From DATJYV01 sp035499415 (GTDB taxonomy: Bacteria > Bacteroidota > Ignavibacteria > UBA10030), in assembly GCA_035499415.1 (NCBI GenBank), contig DATJYV010000136.1, forward strand, positions 1 to 12,978: a DNA stretch of 12,978 nt, in the 5' to 3' direction. The position numbers and the translations under genes were made by a program. This document shows, one piece after another, positions 1 to 7,507 of the stretch. Numbering within the stretch: the stretch's first letter is position 1; every line of letters begins with the position of its first letter. A model generated the notes under the pieces. It did no database searches and had not been told where the DNA came from. It saw only the letters and a program-made list of their open reading frames with translations.

Positions 1-306
1 GAACCCGGATATCTGGAGCGACGCCTGTTGCATCGTCATCGACACGCGCGGGGGCGCAGCGCTTCGCAAAAAAGGAGGGTACTCCGTCGACCCAACCCGA
101 ACCGTTCCCGCACTGAAGCCGCGAGGATGGATTCGGCCGAGGATGCCTGATACTGCCAGCAGCAATGTTGTCTTCCCCGAGCTGGAAGGGCCGAGCACGG
201 CGCATACCGAGCCCGGGGGGACTTCAAGCGAAACGGAATCCAGGGCGCTTGTCTTTCCCGGTTCGTAGCCGAACGAAAAATTCTGGAGCGTTACTGGAAG
301 AGCCAT
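1..306 (-). CDS. ecfA: ECF transporter ATP-binding subunit EcfA, N-terminal part (cut by window edge)
   Basis: The open frame reads leftward from an ATG at 306 with no stop for 102 codons and runs off the window. It starts like an ABC ATPase: MALPVTLQNFSFGYEPGK, where the aromatic Y is the usual A-loop residue. A Walker A motif, GPSSSGKTT, follows at about residues 37-45, and a Q-rich stretch near residue 92 (MTMQQ) fits the Q-loop region. Walker B, the ABC signature and the switch histidine would lie outside the window. The start overlaps the end of ecfT by 16 bases, so translation is probably coupled. In the family, ATP hydrolysis here drives the S/T membrane pair. Whether this is a single ATPase or a fused double one cannot be seen. 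The family call is secure; the substrate is not known. Confidence 0.85.
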   Translation of the reverse strand, partial: MALPVTLQNFSFGYEPGKTSALDSVSLEVPPGSVCAVLGPSSSGKTTLLLAVSGILGRIHPRGFSAGTVRVGSTEYPPFLRSAAPPRVSMTMQQASLQISGF

Positions 307-1043
307 CGGAACATCGAACCCAGGACAAGGATGATTGTCAGAACGAGAAAAATGACCGCGGGAGGTGAGAACATCCGCGGCGATTGGCTGATGCGGGATG
401 GGGCGGTGCTGCGATTGGACGCCCGAAGTTCAAGGGCGACGGACCGATCCAGGCTTTCCACGATGGATGAGAGAATGAGGGGTGAGACGATCGAGAATAA
501 TGCGGTGCTTCGCCCGAAGACGGATGACCGGACAGGCGCACCGCGGGACTCCTGGGCGATCAGGATCTGCGAGATCCTCGACGGCAACTGGCTGACGAGG
601 AAGTATGAGAATGATACGACGAAGACGAGGTACGAGGGAGCGCGCACGCGTTCGAGCGAATCGACCAATTCGTCGACGGGCGTTGTGATGAAAAAAAGGG
701 CAACGGCCAGAGTCAGCGTTGCATAGCGCGAGGCGATTTCGAATCCGACGCGGAGGCCGTCGCTCGTAGCCCGGACTCCCCTGAAGACGAACAAAATCGT
801 GCCATGATGCACGAGAAGCGCATTCATCGCAACGATCAAGGCGAACCCGAGCGAAACATATGCAACGGCGATTCGACGCGCGGCCTTTTGGGGCGGACGA
901 TGAACGAATGGTTCCGGGTGGACGAAGGGGAGCACGCAGAGGAGCAGGGCCAGCGCAAGACGGATCCATGGGGGCAGCAGGATTGCGGCGGTGCAACAGA
1001 AGAGAGCGACGGCTCCCTTGCCAATCGTGTCGTCGCGTTTCAC
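291..1043 (-). CDS. ecfT: ECF transporter transmembrane coupling subunit EcfT (CbiQ family)
   Basis: This 250-residue protein is the membrane scaffold that links the substrate-binding S component to the ATPase. Hydrophobic segments lie at about residues 10-40, 57-78, 107-122, 137-152, 180-196 and 228-246. Two family hallmarks are visible: AQESRG at 163-168 and ALELRAS at 203-209, which match the two coupling-helix motifs (usually x-Ala-Arg-Gly) that contact the ATPases. The second has Arg-Ala-Ser in place of the common Arg-Gly. The start is GTG, in a four-base GTGA overlap with the stop of the S component, and the gene ends 16 bases inside ecfA. Length is normal for EcfT (about 250-270). Confidence in the family is high. 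Confidence 0.88.
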   Translation of the reverse strand: MKRDDTIGKGAVALFCCTAAILLPPWIRLALALLLCVLPFVHPEPFVHRPPQKAARRIAVAYVSLGFALIVAMNALLVHHGTILFVFRGVRATSDGLRVGFEIASRYATLTLAVALFFITTPVDELVDSLERVRAPSYLVFVVSFSYFLVSQLPSRISQILIAQESRGAPVRSSVFGRSTALFSIVSPLILSSIVESLDRSVALELRASNRSTAPSRISQSPRMFSPPAVIFLVLTIILVLGSMFRWLFQ

Positions 1044-1639
1044 TCGGATTTCTTTTGAACTGGCCCGGGAAAGCGGGAGAGAATACGCTCGGGGAGATTT
1101 TGAAGAATAAGGAACACGAAAAGATAGGTCAGAGCTTTATCCAACGGGTCGGAGACGAGCCCCTGGTAGAACACGCTTCGAAGGGTTGAGTTTCCCAAAC
1201 CACGGAAAAGCATCACGAGCGCGTCGGTTCCGGCCATCATGGTTCCCCCTGAAACCAACGCGGCGATGGGGGCGGAAACGAGTGCAGCCAGAAAGCCCTG
1301 GACGAACCCTCCGGGAACTGCAAGGTACCAACGGCCAAAACATCCGAGTCGTGCAAGCAGGGCAGTGAAAGCACCGATCAAGCAGGAGACGGGAGCGAAA
1401 AAAATCATCATGGCGCTCCCGAGCGCCGAAGCCATGACGTTGGACGTGACGCCGCACAGCATGCCTGCCCATGGGCCGCAGAGCGCCGCGACGAGGACGG
1501 TTCCGATCGAATCAAGATAAAGAGGAATTTTGAGCGCGGCGGTGATGAGCCCGATGGATGCATTAATCGCGACGCCGAAGCCGATGAGCGGCAACGCAGC
1601 TCCCGAAATCTGGAGGCGGATCGTCTGTCGGAGCGTCAA
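1040..1639 (-). CDS. ECF transporter substrate-binding S component (substrate unknown)
   Basis: This is a 199-residue, almost wholly hydrophobic protein with about six membrane segments (residues 12-33, 40-62, 66-80, 83-98, 107-130 and 168-182). The size and helix pattern are those of ECF S components, which bind a vitamin, metal or precursor and are recruited by EcfT. Its position directly before ecfT and ecfA supports this. The motif LDSIGTVLVAALCGPWAG at 42-59 resembles the second-helix region of riboflavin- or thiamin-type S components, but I cannot name the substrate. The start is TTG with a weak GGA upstream. No ATG occurs in frame before residue 60, and the upstream ATG at 1655 hits a stop after six codons. 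The start lies only 18 bases after the pdh terminator T-tract, so a promoter must sit within the end of pdhC or the operon relies on read-through. Confidence 0.78.
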   Translation of the reverse strand: MTLRQTIRLQISGAALPLIGFGVAINASIGLITAALKIPLYLDSIGTVLVAALCGPWAGMLCGVTSNVMASALGSAMMIFFAPVSCLIGAFTALLARLGCFGRWYLAVPGGFVQGFLAALVSAPIAALVSGGTMMAGTDALVMLFRGLGNSTLRSVFYQGLVSDPLDKALTYLFVFLILQNLPERILSRFPGPVQKKSE

Positions 1640-1656
1640 AGTTGGATTCCGGGCAT

Positions 1657-1682
1657 CAAAAAACCCGACGCGCGGTCGGGTT
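1657..1682 (-). terminator. Intrinsic terminator of the pdh operon
   Basis: Read on the minus strand, AACCCGAC, a five-base loop and GTCGGGTT form a perfect 8-bp GC-rich stem followed at once by a run of six T. It lies 25 bases after the pdhC stop codon and just ahead of the ECF operon, so it separates the two leftward units. Confidence 0.88.
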
Positions 1683-1707
1683 CAAGGTTTTCGAAATTTC
1701 GGCGCAT

Positions 1708-2940
1708 TTATTCGATGGACACGAGGGAGACCGGGTTTTCCAGATGGGCCTTGAGGTCCTGGAGAAAACGGGCTGCCACCGCGCCATCCATGATCCGGTG
1801 GTCGCAGGAGAGCGTGATGCGCATCGCCCTGCCGACGGCGATCTGACCATTCCGCACAACCGGTTTTTCCGAGATTGCGCCGACGGCAAGGATCGCACCT
1901 TCGGGGGGATTGATGATTGCGATGAACTCGTCCACGCCGAACATTCCGAGGTTGCTGATCGTGAACGTCCCTCCCTGATACTCTTCGGGCTTCAGTTTGC
2001 GGTGCCGCGCCCGTTCAACCATGTCCTTCAGCTCTTCGCTGATGCGGGCGATGCCCTTCTGTTCGCAATTTCTCAAGACCGGCGTGACCAGCCCCTCGTC
2101 GAGAGCAACCGCCACGGCGACGTGGGCGTATCCGTACTGGCGCATGGCATCGCCCAGAAACGATCCGTTCACGAGCGGATGCTTCATGAGGGTTGTCGCA
2201 CACGCCTTCACAAGGATATCGGTGAAGCTGATTTTCGACTCGTACACTTTGTTGAGCTGTTCACGGAACGCGATTGCGGGTTCCATGTCGACTTCCACCG
2301 TCACGTAGAAATGGGGAGCCGTTTGCTTGCTCTCCGTCATCCGCTTCGCGATTGTCTTCCGGATGGGTGACAGCTCGACGTCGCGCGACGATCCTTCCAC
2401 GATGGGTGACGGCGCATGGGCGAACGGAGAACGCGGTGCTGCCAGGAACTGTTCGATGTCTCTCTTGACCACCCGCCCTTGCGGGCCGCTGCCGGCGACC
2501 GAGCGCAACTCGATGTGATTTTCTACGGCAAGTCGCTTCGCGAGGGGGGATGCTTTTACCCGACCGTCTCCCGGTGCAGCAGGCGGAGCGGTGGGCAGCG
2601 GGGCGGGAGCAGGCGGCGCCGGCACACGAGCCGCCACAGGCGGCGTTTGAGCCGGTGGCTTTGCCGGTGCGGTATCCTTCAGCAACGACTGAATATCTTC
2701 GTTCGCATCGGCGATGATGGCGATGGGTGCACCGATTGCCGCTTTACCACCTTCAGGCACGAAAATCTTCCTCAACACCCCGGTATCGAATGCCTCCAGC
2801 TCCATGTCGGCTTTGTCGGATTCGATTTCGACGAGCGTATCACCCTGCTTCACTTTGTCTCCCTCTTTGTATCGCCATTTCAGGATGACTCCCTCCGTCA
2901 TCGTATCGCTCAGTTTCGGCATCGCAACTTTGGTTGCCAC
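1708..2940 (-). CDS. pdhC: Dihydrolipoamide acetyltransferase, E2 of pyruvate dehydrogenase
   Basis: The 410-residue E2 core subunit transfers the acetyl group from lipoyl-lysine to CoA. Domains in order: one lipoyl domain at about residues 3-78, with the lipoylated lysine K43 in EIESDKADMELEA; a Pro/Ala-rich swinging linker at 88-125; a peripheral subunit-binding domain at about 128-166 (ASPLAKRLA to GRVVKRDIEQF); and the catalytic domain from about 188 to the end, with active-site HRIMDG at 381-386 (H381, D385). Length is normal for a one-lipoyl E2. The start is GTG, chosen because AGGAG (minus strand, 2947-2951) lies six bases before it and the lipoyl domain begins immediately. It follows pdhB after 13 bases. 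An intrinsic terminator follows. No E3 (lipoamide dehydrogenase) gene is next to it. Confidence 0.95.
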   Translation of the reverse strand: MATKVAMPKLSDTMTEGVILKWRYKEGDKVKQGDTLVEIESDKADMELEAFDTGVLRKIFVPEGGKAAIGAPIAIIADANEDIQSLLKDTAPAKPPAQTPPVAARVPAPPAPAPLPTAPPAAPGDGRVKASPLAKRLAVENHIELRSVAGSGPQGRVVKRDIEQFLAAPRSPFAHAPSPIVEGSSRDVELSPIRKTIAKRMTESKQTAPHFYVTVEVDMEPAIAFREQLNKVYESKISFTDILVKACATTLMKHPLVNGSFLGDAMRQYGYAHVAVAVALDEGLVTPVLRNCEQKGIARISEELKDMVERARHRKLKPEEYQGGTFTISNLGMFGVDEFIAIINPPEGAILAVGAISEKPVVRNGQIAVGRAMRITLSCDHRIMDGAVAARFLQDLKAHLENPVSLVSIE

Positions 2941-2953
2941 GAGTGTCTCCTGA

Positions 2954-3937
2954 TTACGACCGGTACGTGACGGTCTTTACCGCCCGAATGACTTTTTCGA
3001 CACTCGGCAACGACGCGACTTCCAGATTGTGAGCGTAGGGGAGGGGAACATCTTCCTGCGTCACGCGTTCGACGGGGGCGTCCAGGTAGTCGAACACGTT
3101 CTTTGTTACCTCGTGCGAGATCTGAGCGCCAACGCCGGCGAAAGGCCATCCCTCCTCGACAACGACGAGCCGGTTCGTCTTCCTGACCGATTCAAATATC
3201 ATCTCCCAGTCCATCGGTTTGATGGTCCGGGGGTCGATCACCTCGGCGTTGATTCCTTCTTCGGCGAGCCGGTCCGCCGCTTTGAGCGTCACCTGTTGGA
3301 GGACTTTGGACCACGAGACGATCGTGACATCTGAACCCTGGCGAACGACTTCGCCGACGCCGAGCGGGATTGTGTACTCGCCTTCCGGGATCTCGCCCCG
3401 GTCGCCGTACATCACTTCACTTTCGATGAAGATCACAGGATTATCGTCGCGGATTGCGGTCTTGAGCAGTCCCTTCGCGTCACGCGGATTTGAGGGCATG
3501 ACAACTTTCAGGCCCGGGATGTGAGCGTATATTGCTTCCAATGCCTGCGAATGCGTTGCCGCGAGGTTATGCGCCGCTCCGCCGGGACCGCGAAATACGA
3601 CCGGGACGCTGAAATTGCCTCCGGACATCGAGTGCATCTTCGCGGCGTTATTGGCAATCTGGTCGTACGCGACGAGGGAGAAGTTCCATGTCATGAATTC
3701 GATGATCGGCCTCAGGCCGACCATCGCAGCACCGACGCCGATTCCCGCGAAACCTGCCTCGGCGATCGGCGTATCCCAGATCCTTTTAGGTCCCCACTTT
3801 TGAAGGAGGCCCTGGCTTACTTTGTAGGCACCGTTGTACTGGGCGACCTCTTCCCCCATCAGAAAGACACGGTCGTCCCGCGCCATTTCCTCATCCATCG
3901 CCTGGTTCAAGGCCTCACGAAAGCTGACGGTCGGCAT
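2954..3937 (-). CDS. pdhB: Pyruvate dehydrogenase E1 component, beta subunit
   Basis: The 327-residue beta subunit forms the alpha2beta2 E1 that decarboxylates pyruvate with thiamine diphosphate and reductively acetylates the E2 lipoyl group. The protein shows GEEVAQYNGAYKVSQGL at 28-44 and DTPIAEAGFAGIGVGAA at 55-71, where E60 corresponds to the glutamate that contacts the thiamine aminopyrimidine ring. The Tyr-rich GAYKV stretch and the GLRPIIEFMTWNF segment favour pyruvate over branched-chain 2-oxoacids. The C-terminal transketolase-like domain (about 195-318) includes EEGWPFAGVGAQI at 261-273. ATG start with a weak GAAGA ahead of it. It lies 14 bases after pdhA and 13 before pdhC, a clear operon. 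Length is normal. Confidence 0.95.
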   Translation of the reverse strand: MPTVSFREALNQAMDEEMARDDRVFLMGEEVAQYNGAYKVSQGLLQKWGPKRIWDTPIAEAGFAGIGVGAAMVGLRPIIEFMTWNFSLVAYDQIANNAAKMHSMSGGNFSVPVVFRGPGGAAHNLAATHSQALEAIYAHIPGLKVVMPSNPRDAKGLLKTAIRDDNPVIFIESEVMYGDRGEIPEGEYTIPLGVGEVVRQGSDVTIVSWSKVLQQVTLKAADRLAEEGINAEVIDPRTIKPMDWEMIFESVRKTNRLVVVEEGWPFAGVGAQISHEVTKNVFDYLDAPVERVTQEDVPLPYAHNLEVASLPSVEKVIRAVKTVTYRS

Positions 3938-3951
3938 TCTTCAATACGTGG

Positions 3952-4971
3952 CTATTCTGCGTAAACGTCTTTGTACAATTCGTCCAGAGGGGGCTCCGGG
4001 CTCTGCTCGGCAAATGTCACCGCCTCTTCGATCACTTTCTTTACTCGTTTTTCGGCGACCTCGAAATACTCCTCCGTCGCAACTTTTTCAGATTTGAGAA
4101 CTTCCGCGAGCATCATGACCGGATCGTGTCTTTTTTCCTCGTCGACCTCTTCCTTCGTCCGGTAATGGCCGGCGATGGGGTCGGACATCGAGTGCCCGCG
4201 ATAACGGTAGGTCTGGATGTCCAGAAGTGTCGGCTCGGAGGTGGTCCTGGCGCGGTCGACCGCTTCCTTGACGCTCCGGTAGACCTCGAAAACATCCATG
4301 CCGTCCACGACTGCTGACTTCATATCGTACGCGAGCGCCTTCTTTGAAAGATCCTCGACGGCGGACGAGCGTTGAACGGACGTTCCCATGCTGTAGCGGT
4401 TGTTCTCGATGATGTAGACGACGGGAAGTTGCCAGAGTGCGGAAAGATTCAGCGCTTCGTGGAACGATCCGATGTTCGTTGCGCCGTCCCCCATGAAACA
4501 CAGGCAGACATTCTTTTGATCGCGATACTTGATCGCAAATGCAATCCCGGCGGCCAGCGGAATGTGGGCCCCGACGATTGCGTGGCCTCCAAGAAAGTTC
4601 TTTGACTTATCGAAGAAGTGCATCGATCCCCCCTTGCCCTTCGTCACACCGGTGTGCTTGCCGAGCAACTCGGCCATACAGGCGCGCGGGTCGAGTCCCC
4701 GCTCGATCGCAAGTCCGTGGTCCCGATATGCCGTGATGATATAGTCGTCGGCTTTGATGGCGGCGATGGCACCCGTCGAAACCGCCTCCTGACCGTTATA
4801 CAGATGGCAGAAGCCCCCGATCTTTCCCATCCCGTACAGTTGAGCGGCTTTTTCTTCGAATCGGCGAACCATCAGCATCCCGTTGTACCAACCCAAAAGC
4901 GTATCCTTGGAAAGCCCCAACGTTCGGGATTGCTTTGATTCCGGCTTCATCAGTGCGGCGCTTTGGCTCAT
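3952..4971 (-). CDS. pdhA: Pyruvate dehydrogenase E1 component, alpha subunit
   Basis: The 339-residue alpha subunit binds thiamine diphosphate and pairs with PdhB. The thiamine-diphosphate motif is visible as GDGATNIG at 161-168 ending in ENN at 189-191. The loop YRYRGHSMSDP at 255-265 matches the conserved E1 alpha phosphorylation-loop region. The N-terminal FEEKAAQLYGMGKIGGF at 38-54 is also typical. The open frame continues 84 codons further upstream, but that stretch is poor in protein character. I chose the ATG at 4971 (MSQSAALMKPES) because conserved sequence begins about 20 residues later and total length then matches the family. Another ATG at 4950 is possible. It is first in the operon, with a promoter-like pair at 5029-5057. 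It could in principle serve another 2-oxoacid, but the residues favour pyruvate. Confidence 0.94.
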   Translation of the reverse strand: MSQSAALMKPESKQSRTLGLSKDTLLGWYNGMLMVRRFEEKAAQLYGMGKIGGFCHLYNGQEAVSTGAIAAIKADDYIITAYRDHGLAIERGLDPRACMAELLGKHTGVTKGKGGSMHFFDKSKNFLGGHAIVGAHIPLAAGIAFAIKYRDQKNVCLCFMGDGATNIGSFHEALNLSALWQLPVVYIIENNRYSMGTSVQRSSAVEDLSKKALAYDMKSAVVDGMDVFEVYRSVKEAVDRARTTSEPTLLDIQTYRYRGHSMSDPIAGHYRTKEEVDEEKRHDPVMMLAEVLKSEKVATEEYFEVAEKRVKKVIEEAVTFAEQSPEPPLDELYKDVYAE

Positions 4972-5028
4972 CGAGCTTATTTTCTGTCCTGACCCTGATT
5001 CTTCATCCTGACACAACCAAATTTCCCC

Positions 5029-5057
5029 AATATACAAAGAAGTTAGAGAAACAAAAA
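5029..5057 (-). promoter_or_regulatory. Candidate promoter for pdhABC
   Basis: On the minus strand, TTTTTG (5052-5057) and TATATT (5029-5034) are separated by 17 bases. The -10 is good and the -35 weak. The TTTG with downstream TATATTGG also loosely resembles the Bacteroidota-type promoter. A start near 5022 would give a leader of about 50 bases before pdhA. Pattern match only. Confidence 0.35.
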
Positions 5058-5122
5058 GCGGCGAATTCCGCCGGATTTTTCGGATTCGGATTTCATTCGA
5101 TCGCGTGCGTCTCCCCGATGGT

Positions 5123-5168
5123 CCGGCCTGGACGATGTATGTCGCCCCGGGTTTCTCGTGCAGGCCGG
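5123..5168. repeat. Imperfect inverted repeat (13-base arms)
   Basis: CCGGCCTGGACGA at 5123-5135 pairs with TCGTGCAGGCCGG at 5156-5168 over 12 of 13 positions (one G-G mismatch), with a 20-base loop. The stem is GC-rich and would fold on either strand. It has no T-run, so it is not a standard terminator. It may be an operator, a leader structure or the remnant of a repeat; the role is unknown. Confidence 0.6.
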
Positions 5169-5479
5169 CTTCAATATCCCGCCGAACGTGGGACGAGAAG
5201 CTCGACTCACGGCAGATTGACAAGTCGATTCGGCAGGATGACCGCGGTGAAACGAGCCGGACGAGCCCGGATCGACATGCCGCAAGTCGGCGGCGTCAAC
5301 GGACGACCTGCGGGATGGGTTCTCCGTATTCGGTGTGTGCACGAAATGATGTCTGCAAACTTCCACCTCGTTCATGGGTGTCGAGTCATATTTTTCATCC
5401 CCAATCAAATCGACCGGAGAACAATCGGCCCGATGATTTCTCAATTCTGATTCTTCGCTCATTCTCTTCGCGCGACCGA

Positions 5480-5508
5480 TTGCATTTCGCATGCGCGTTT
5501 CTTACTTT
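5480..5508 (+). promoter_or_regulatory. Candidate promoter for the multiheme/Rieske/cytochrome b operon
   Basis: TTGCAT (5480-5485) and TACTTT (5503-5508) are 17 bases apart, a reasonable sigma-70-like pair, which would start transcription near 5515 and give a leader of about 50 bases. A 14-base inverted repeat, TTTTC-TGCG-GAAAA at 5519-5532, would lie at the start of the transcript and could be a regulator site. Pattern match only. Confidence 0.35.
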
Positions 5509-5565
5509 CCCTGCATTATTTTCTGCGGAAAAAGAAATTGAAGACCGGAGTCGCACGATAAGAAA

Positions 5566-7059
5566 ATGAAACGCTTCTTCCCTCCTTCGTTTTATAATGC
5601 GATCACACTCCTGGGCACGGCCGTCGCCCTCGTCAGCTTCGGTTTGATTCTGTTCCTCACTGTCGTCGAATATTTTACGACGGAGCCCAAGCCGTACATG
5701 GGCATCATCACCTTCATCATGCTTCCCGGAGTGCTCCTCGTGGGGCTTGCGCTCATCGCATTCGGAATCATTCGAGAGCATCGAAGGGAACGAACAGGGA
5801 AGCCCCACGGTCTCCACCTGCCGCAAATAGACCTGAACAATCCGCGCCACCGCACCGCGTTCGTCGTGTTCGGTTTCGGGTCGATCATCCTCCTCATGTT
5901 CACCGCCTTCGGGAGCTTCAAGGCGTACGAGTACACCGATTCGGATGAATTTTGCGGAGAGACATGTCACAAAGTGATGGAGCCGGAGTTCACGGCGTAC
6001 CAGTACTCGCCCCATGCGCGGGTTGGATGCGTGAAGTGTCACATCGGCCCGGGGGCCGGATGGTTCGTGCGGTCGAAATTGTCCGGATCCTATCAGGTCT
6101 ACGCGGTGACGTTCAACAAGTATCCGAAACCGATTCCGACGCCCATCGAAAACCTGCGGCCTGCGCAGGAAACGTGCGAACAATGTCATTGGCCCAATCA
6201 GTTTTTCAGCGAGAAGCAGCTGGTCAAGACATACTACGTCGGCGATTCTGCGAACACGCGATGGGACCTGAACCTGCTCATCAAGATCGGAGGAGGCAAT
6301 GTTGAAGCGGGGCCCACGTCCGGCATCCATTGGCACATGAACATCGCTCACACGGTCACGTACATTCCCGCCGATTCTCAGCGGCAGGTCATTCCGTGGG
6401 CAAAGGTGCGGGACCGGGCGGGGAACGAGCGGATTTATCGGAGCCAGGATGCAGGCATCCCGGACTCGGTGTTGGCCACGATGCAGACGCGCCGGATGGA
6501 CTGCATCGATTGTCACAACCGTCCTTCCCACATCTATCACCCTCCATCGAGTTCCGTGAACCTCGCGATGTCGCTTGGGTGGATCAACCCGGAGCTTCCA
6601 TTCATCAAGACCCGTGCGGTTCAAGCGCTCGAGGCGCCGTATGCGACGAAGCAGGACGGGATCGACAGCATTCGTCTGGCGATCGAGGACTATTATCGAA
6701 CGAGCTATCCGAACGTGTTTGACAATAAAAAAAGCCAGATCGACAGTTCGATCGGGGAGATTCAGAAAATCTATGCCCGGAACTACTTTCCATCCATGAA
6801 TCTCAGCTGGCGCAATTTTCCGGATAATATCGGACATGTCTATTCGCTCGGATGCTTTCGGTGTCACGACGGAAAGCACGTGAGCGACGACGGCAAAGTT
6901 CTTTCGCGGGATTGCAACGCGTGTCACACGCTGCTTGCAGAACAGTACGGCTCGGAACAGGAGCGGATGTCCCTCGCCGGCGTGGAGTTTCGCCATCCCG
7001 TGGACATTGGAGATGCGTGGAAGGAAATGAATTGCAGCGATTGTCACAGGGCGCAGTAG
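5566..7059 (+). CDS. NapC/NrfH-like membrane-anchored heptaheme cytochrome c
   Basis: A 497-residue protein with three N-terminal membrane helices (about 12-36, 46-69 and 97-118) followed by a periplasmic multiheme domain. Six CXXCH motifs lie at 155, 204, 313, 430, 450 and 490, plus a seventh site at 130 with three residues between the cysteines (CGETCH). That first site, with HKVMEPE following and then CVKCH 25 residues on, resembles the quinol-side start of NapC/NrfH proteins, where a nearby Met is a heme ligand. Such proteins take electrons from menaquinol and pass them to periplasmic cytochromes. It is longer and has more helices than classical NapC (one helix, four hemes). First gene of the operon, four bases ahead of the Rieske gene, so it probably works with the Rieske/cytochrome b pair. 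The exact partner is inferred. Confidence 0.88.
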   Translation: MKRFFPPSFYNAITLLGTAVALVSFGLILFLTVVEYFTTEPKPYMGIITFIMLPGVLLVGLALIAFGIIREHRRERTGKPHGLHLPQIDLNNPRHRTAFVVFGFGSIILLMFTAFGSFKAYEYTDSDEFCGETCHKVMEPEFTAYQYSPHARVGCVKCHIGPGAGWFVRSKLSGSYQVYAVTFNKYPKPIPTPIENLRPAQETCEQCHWPNQFFSEKQLVKTYYVGDSANTRWDLNLLIKIGGGNVEAGPTSGIHWHMNIAHTVTYIPADSQRQVIPWAKVRDRAGNERIYRSQDAGIPDSVLATMQTRRMDCIDCHNRPSHIYHPPSSSVNLAMSLGWINPELPFIKTRAVQALEAPYATKQDGIDSIRLAIEDYYRTSYPNVFDNKKSQIDSSIGEIQKIYARNYFPSMNLSWRNFPDNIGHVYSLGCFRCHDGKHVSDDGKVLSRDCNACHTLLAEQYGSEQERMSLAGVEFRHPVDIGDAWKEMNCSDCHRAQ

Positions 7060-7063
7060 TGCC

Positions 7064-7507
7064 ATGAGCGAGGAATACCAGGAGAGCAAGAGGGAGTTTC
7101 TGAAGTACGTCCTTGGCGGGAGCTTCCTGGCCTGGGTTGCATCCGTCGTTTATCCGGTTCTTGCATACATCAATCCGCCGGCGCAGCCGGAAGTTGAAGT
7201 AAGCAGCGTCAAGGCCGGCAAGCTGAGCGAGATGGAGAAAGACAGCGGGCGCATCGTCCGGTTTGGCTCGAAGCCCGTGATCCTGGTTCGCTCGCCGGAA
7301 GGAGAGCTGAGGGCGTACTCGGCCACGTGCACGCACCTCGATTGCACCGTCCAATATCGAAAAGACTTCGGACTTATCTGGTGCGCCTGCCACAACGGGA
7401 AGTACGACCTGAACGGCAAAAACGTATCGGGACCTCCACCGCGGCCCCTCGAGGAATATCGGGTCGTTCTGCAGGGGGATGAAATCCTCATCTCGAAAAA
7501 GACATGA
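7064..7507 (+). CDS. Rieske 2Fe-2S protein of a cytochrome bc/b6f-type complex
   Basis: The 147-residue protein has an N-terminal membrane anchor at about 13-36, preceded by a KREFLK stretch that resembles the start of a Tat-type leader but lacks a twin arginine. The soluble Rieske fold follows. Both cluster motifs are present: CTHLDC at 89-94 and CACH at 107-110. By the known family rule, C89, H91, C107 and H110 bind the cluster, and C94 with C109 form the stabilising disulfide. After the second motif comes NGKYDLNGK in place of the common GS. The GPPPRPLEEY segment at 123-131 is the usual Pro loop. Short length favours a b6f- or bacterial-type Rieske. It overlaps the next gene by four bases (ATGA). 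It oxidises quinol together with cytochrome b. Confidence 0.94.
   Translation: MSEEYQESKREFLKYVLGGSFLAWVASVVYPVLAYINPPAQPEVEVSSVKAGKLSEMEKDSGRIVRFGSKPVILVRSPEGELRAYSATCTHLDCTVQYRKDFGLIWCACHNGKYDLNGKNVSGPPPRPLEEYRVVLQGDEILISKKT

Larger units (their letters stand above)
4972..5565. other. Divergent intergenic region, 594 bases
   Basis: This region lies between the leftward pdh operon and the rightward cytochrome operon. I find no convincing gene: the short open frames on both strands are rich in Arg/Ser and lack domain character or a ribosome site. It holds a promoter candidate at each end, an imperfect 13-base inverted repeat at 5123-5168 and a 14-base TTTTC/GAAAA inverted repeat at 5519-5532. 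It is unusually long for such a compact window. Confidence 0.7.

Noticed and set aside
1642..2370. Open frame (242 codons) on the plus strand
   Set aside because: It is antisense to pdhC, runs through the terminator, and is rich in Asp/His/Arg with no domain signs.
4972..5223. 84-codon in-frame extension upstream of pdhA
   Set aside because: It is rich in Arg and Ser with no domain character, and conserved E1 alpha sequence begins only after the ATG at 4971; the extension also covers the promoter candidate.
5395..7089. Long open frame (564 codons) on the minus strand
   Set aside because: It is antisense to the heptaheme cytochrome, Arg/His-rich and without any recognisable fold; the plus-strand gene has clear heme motifs and helices.
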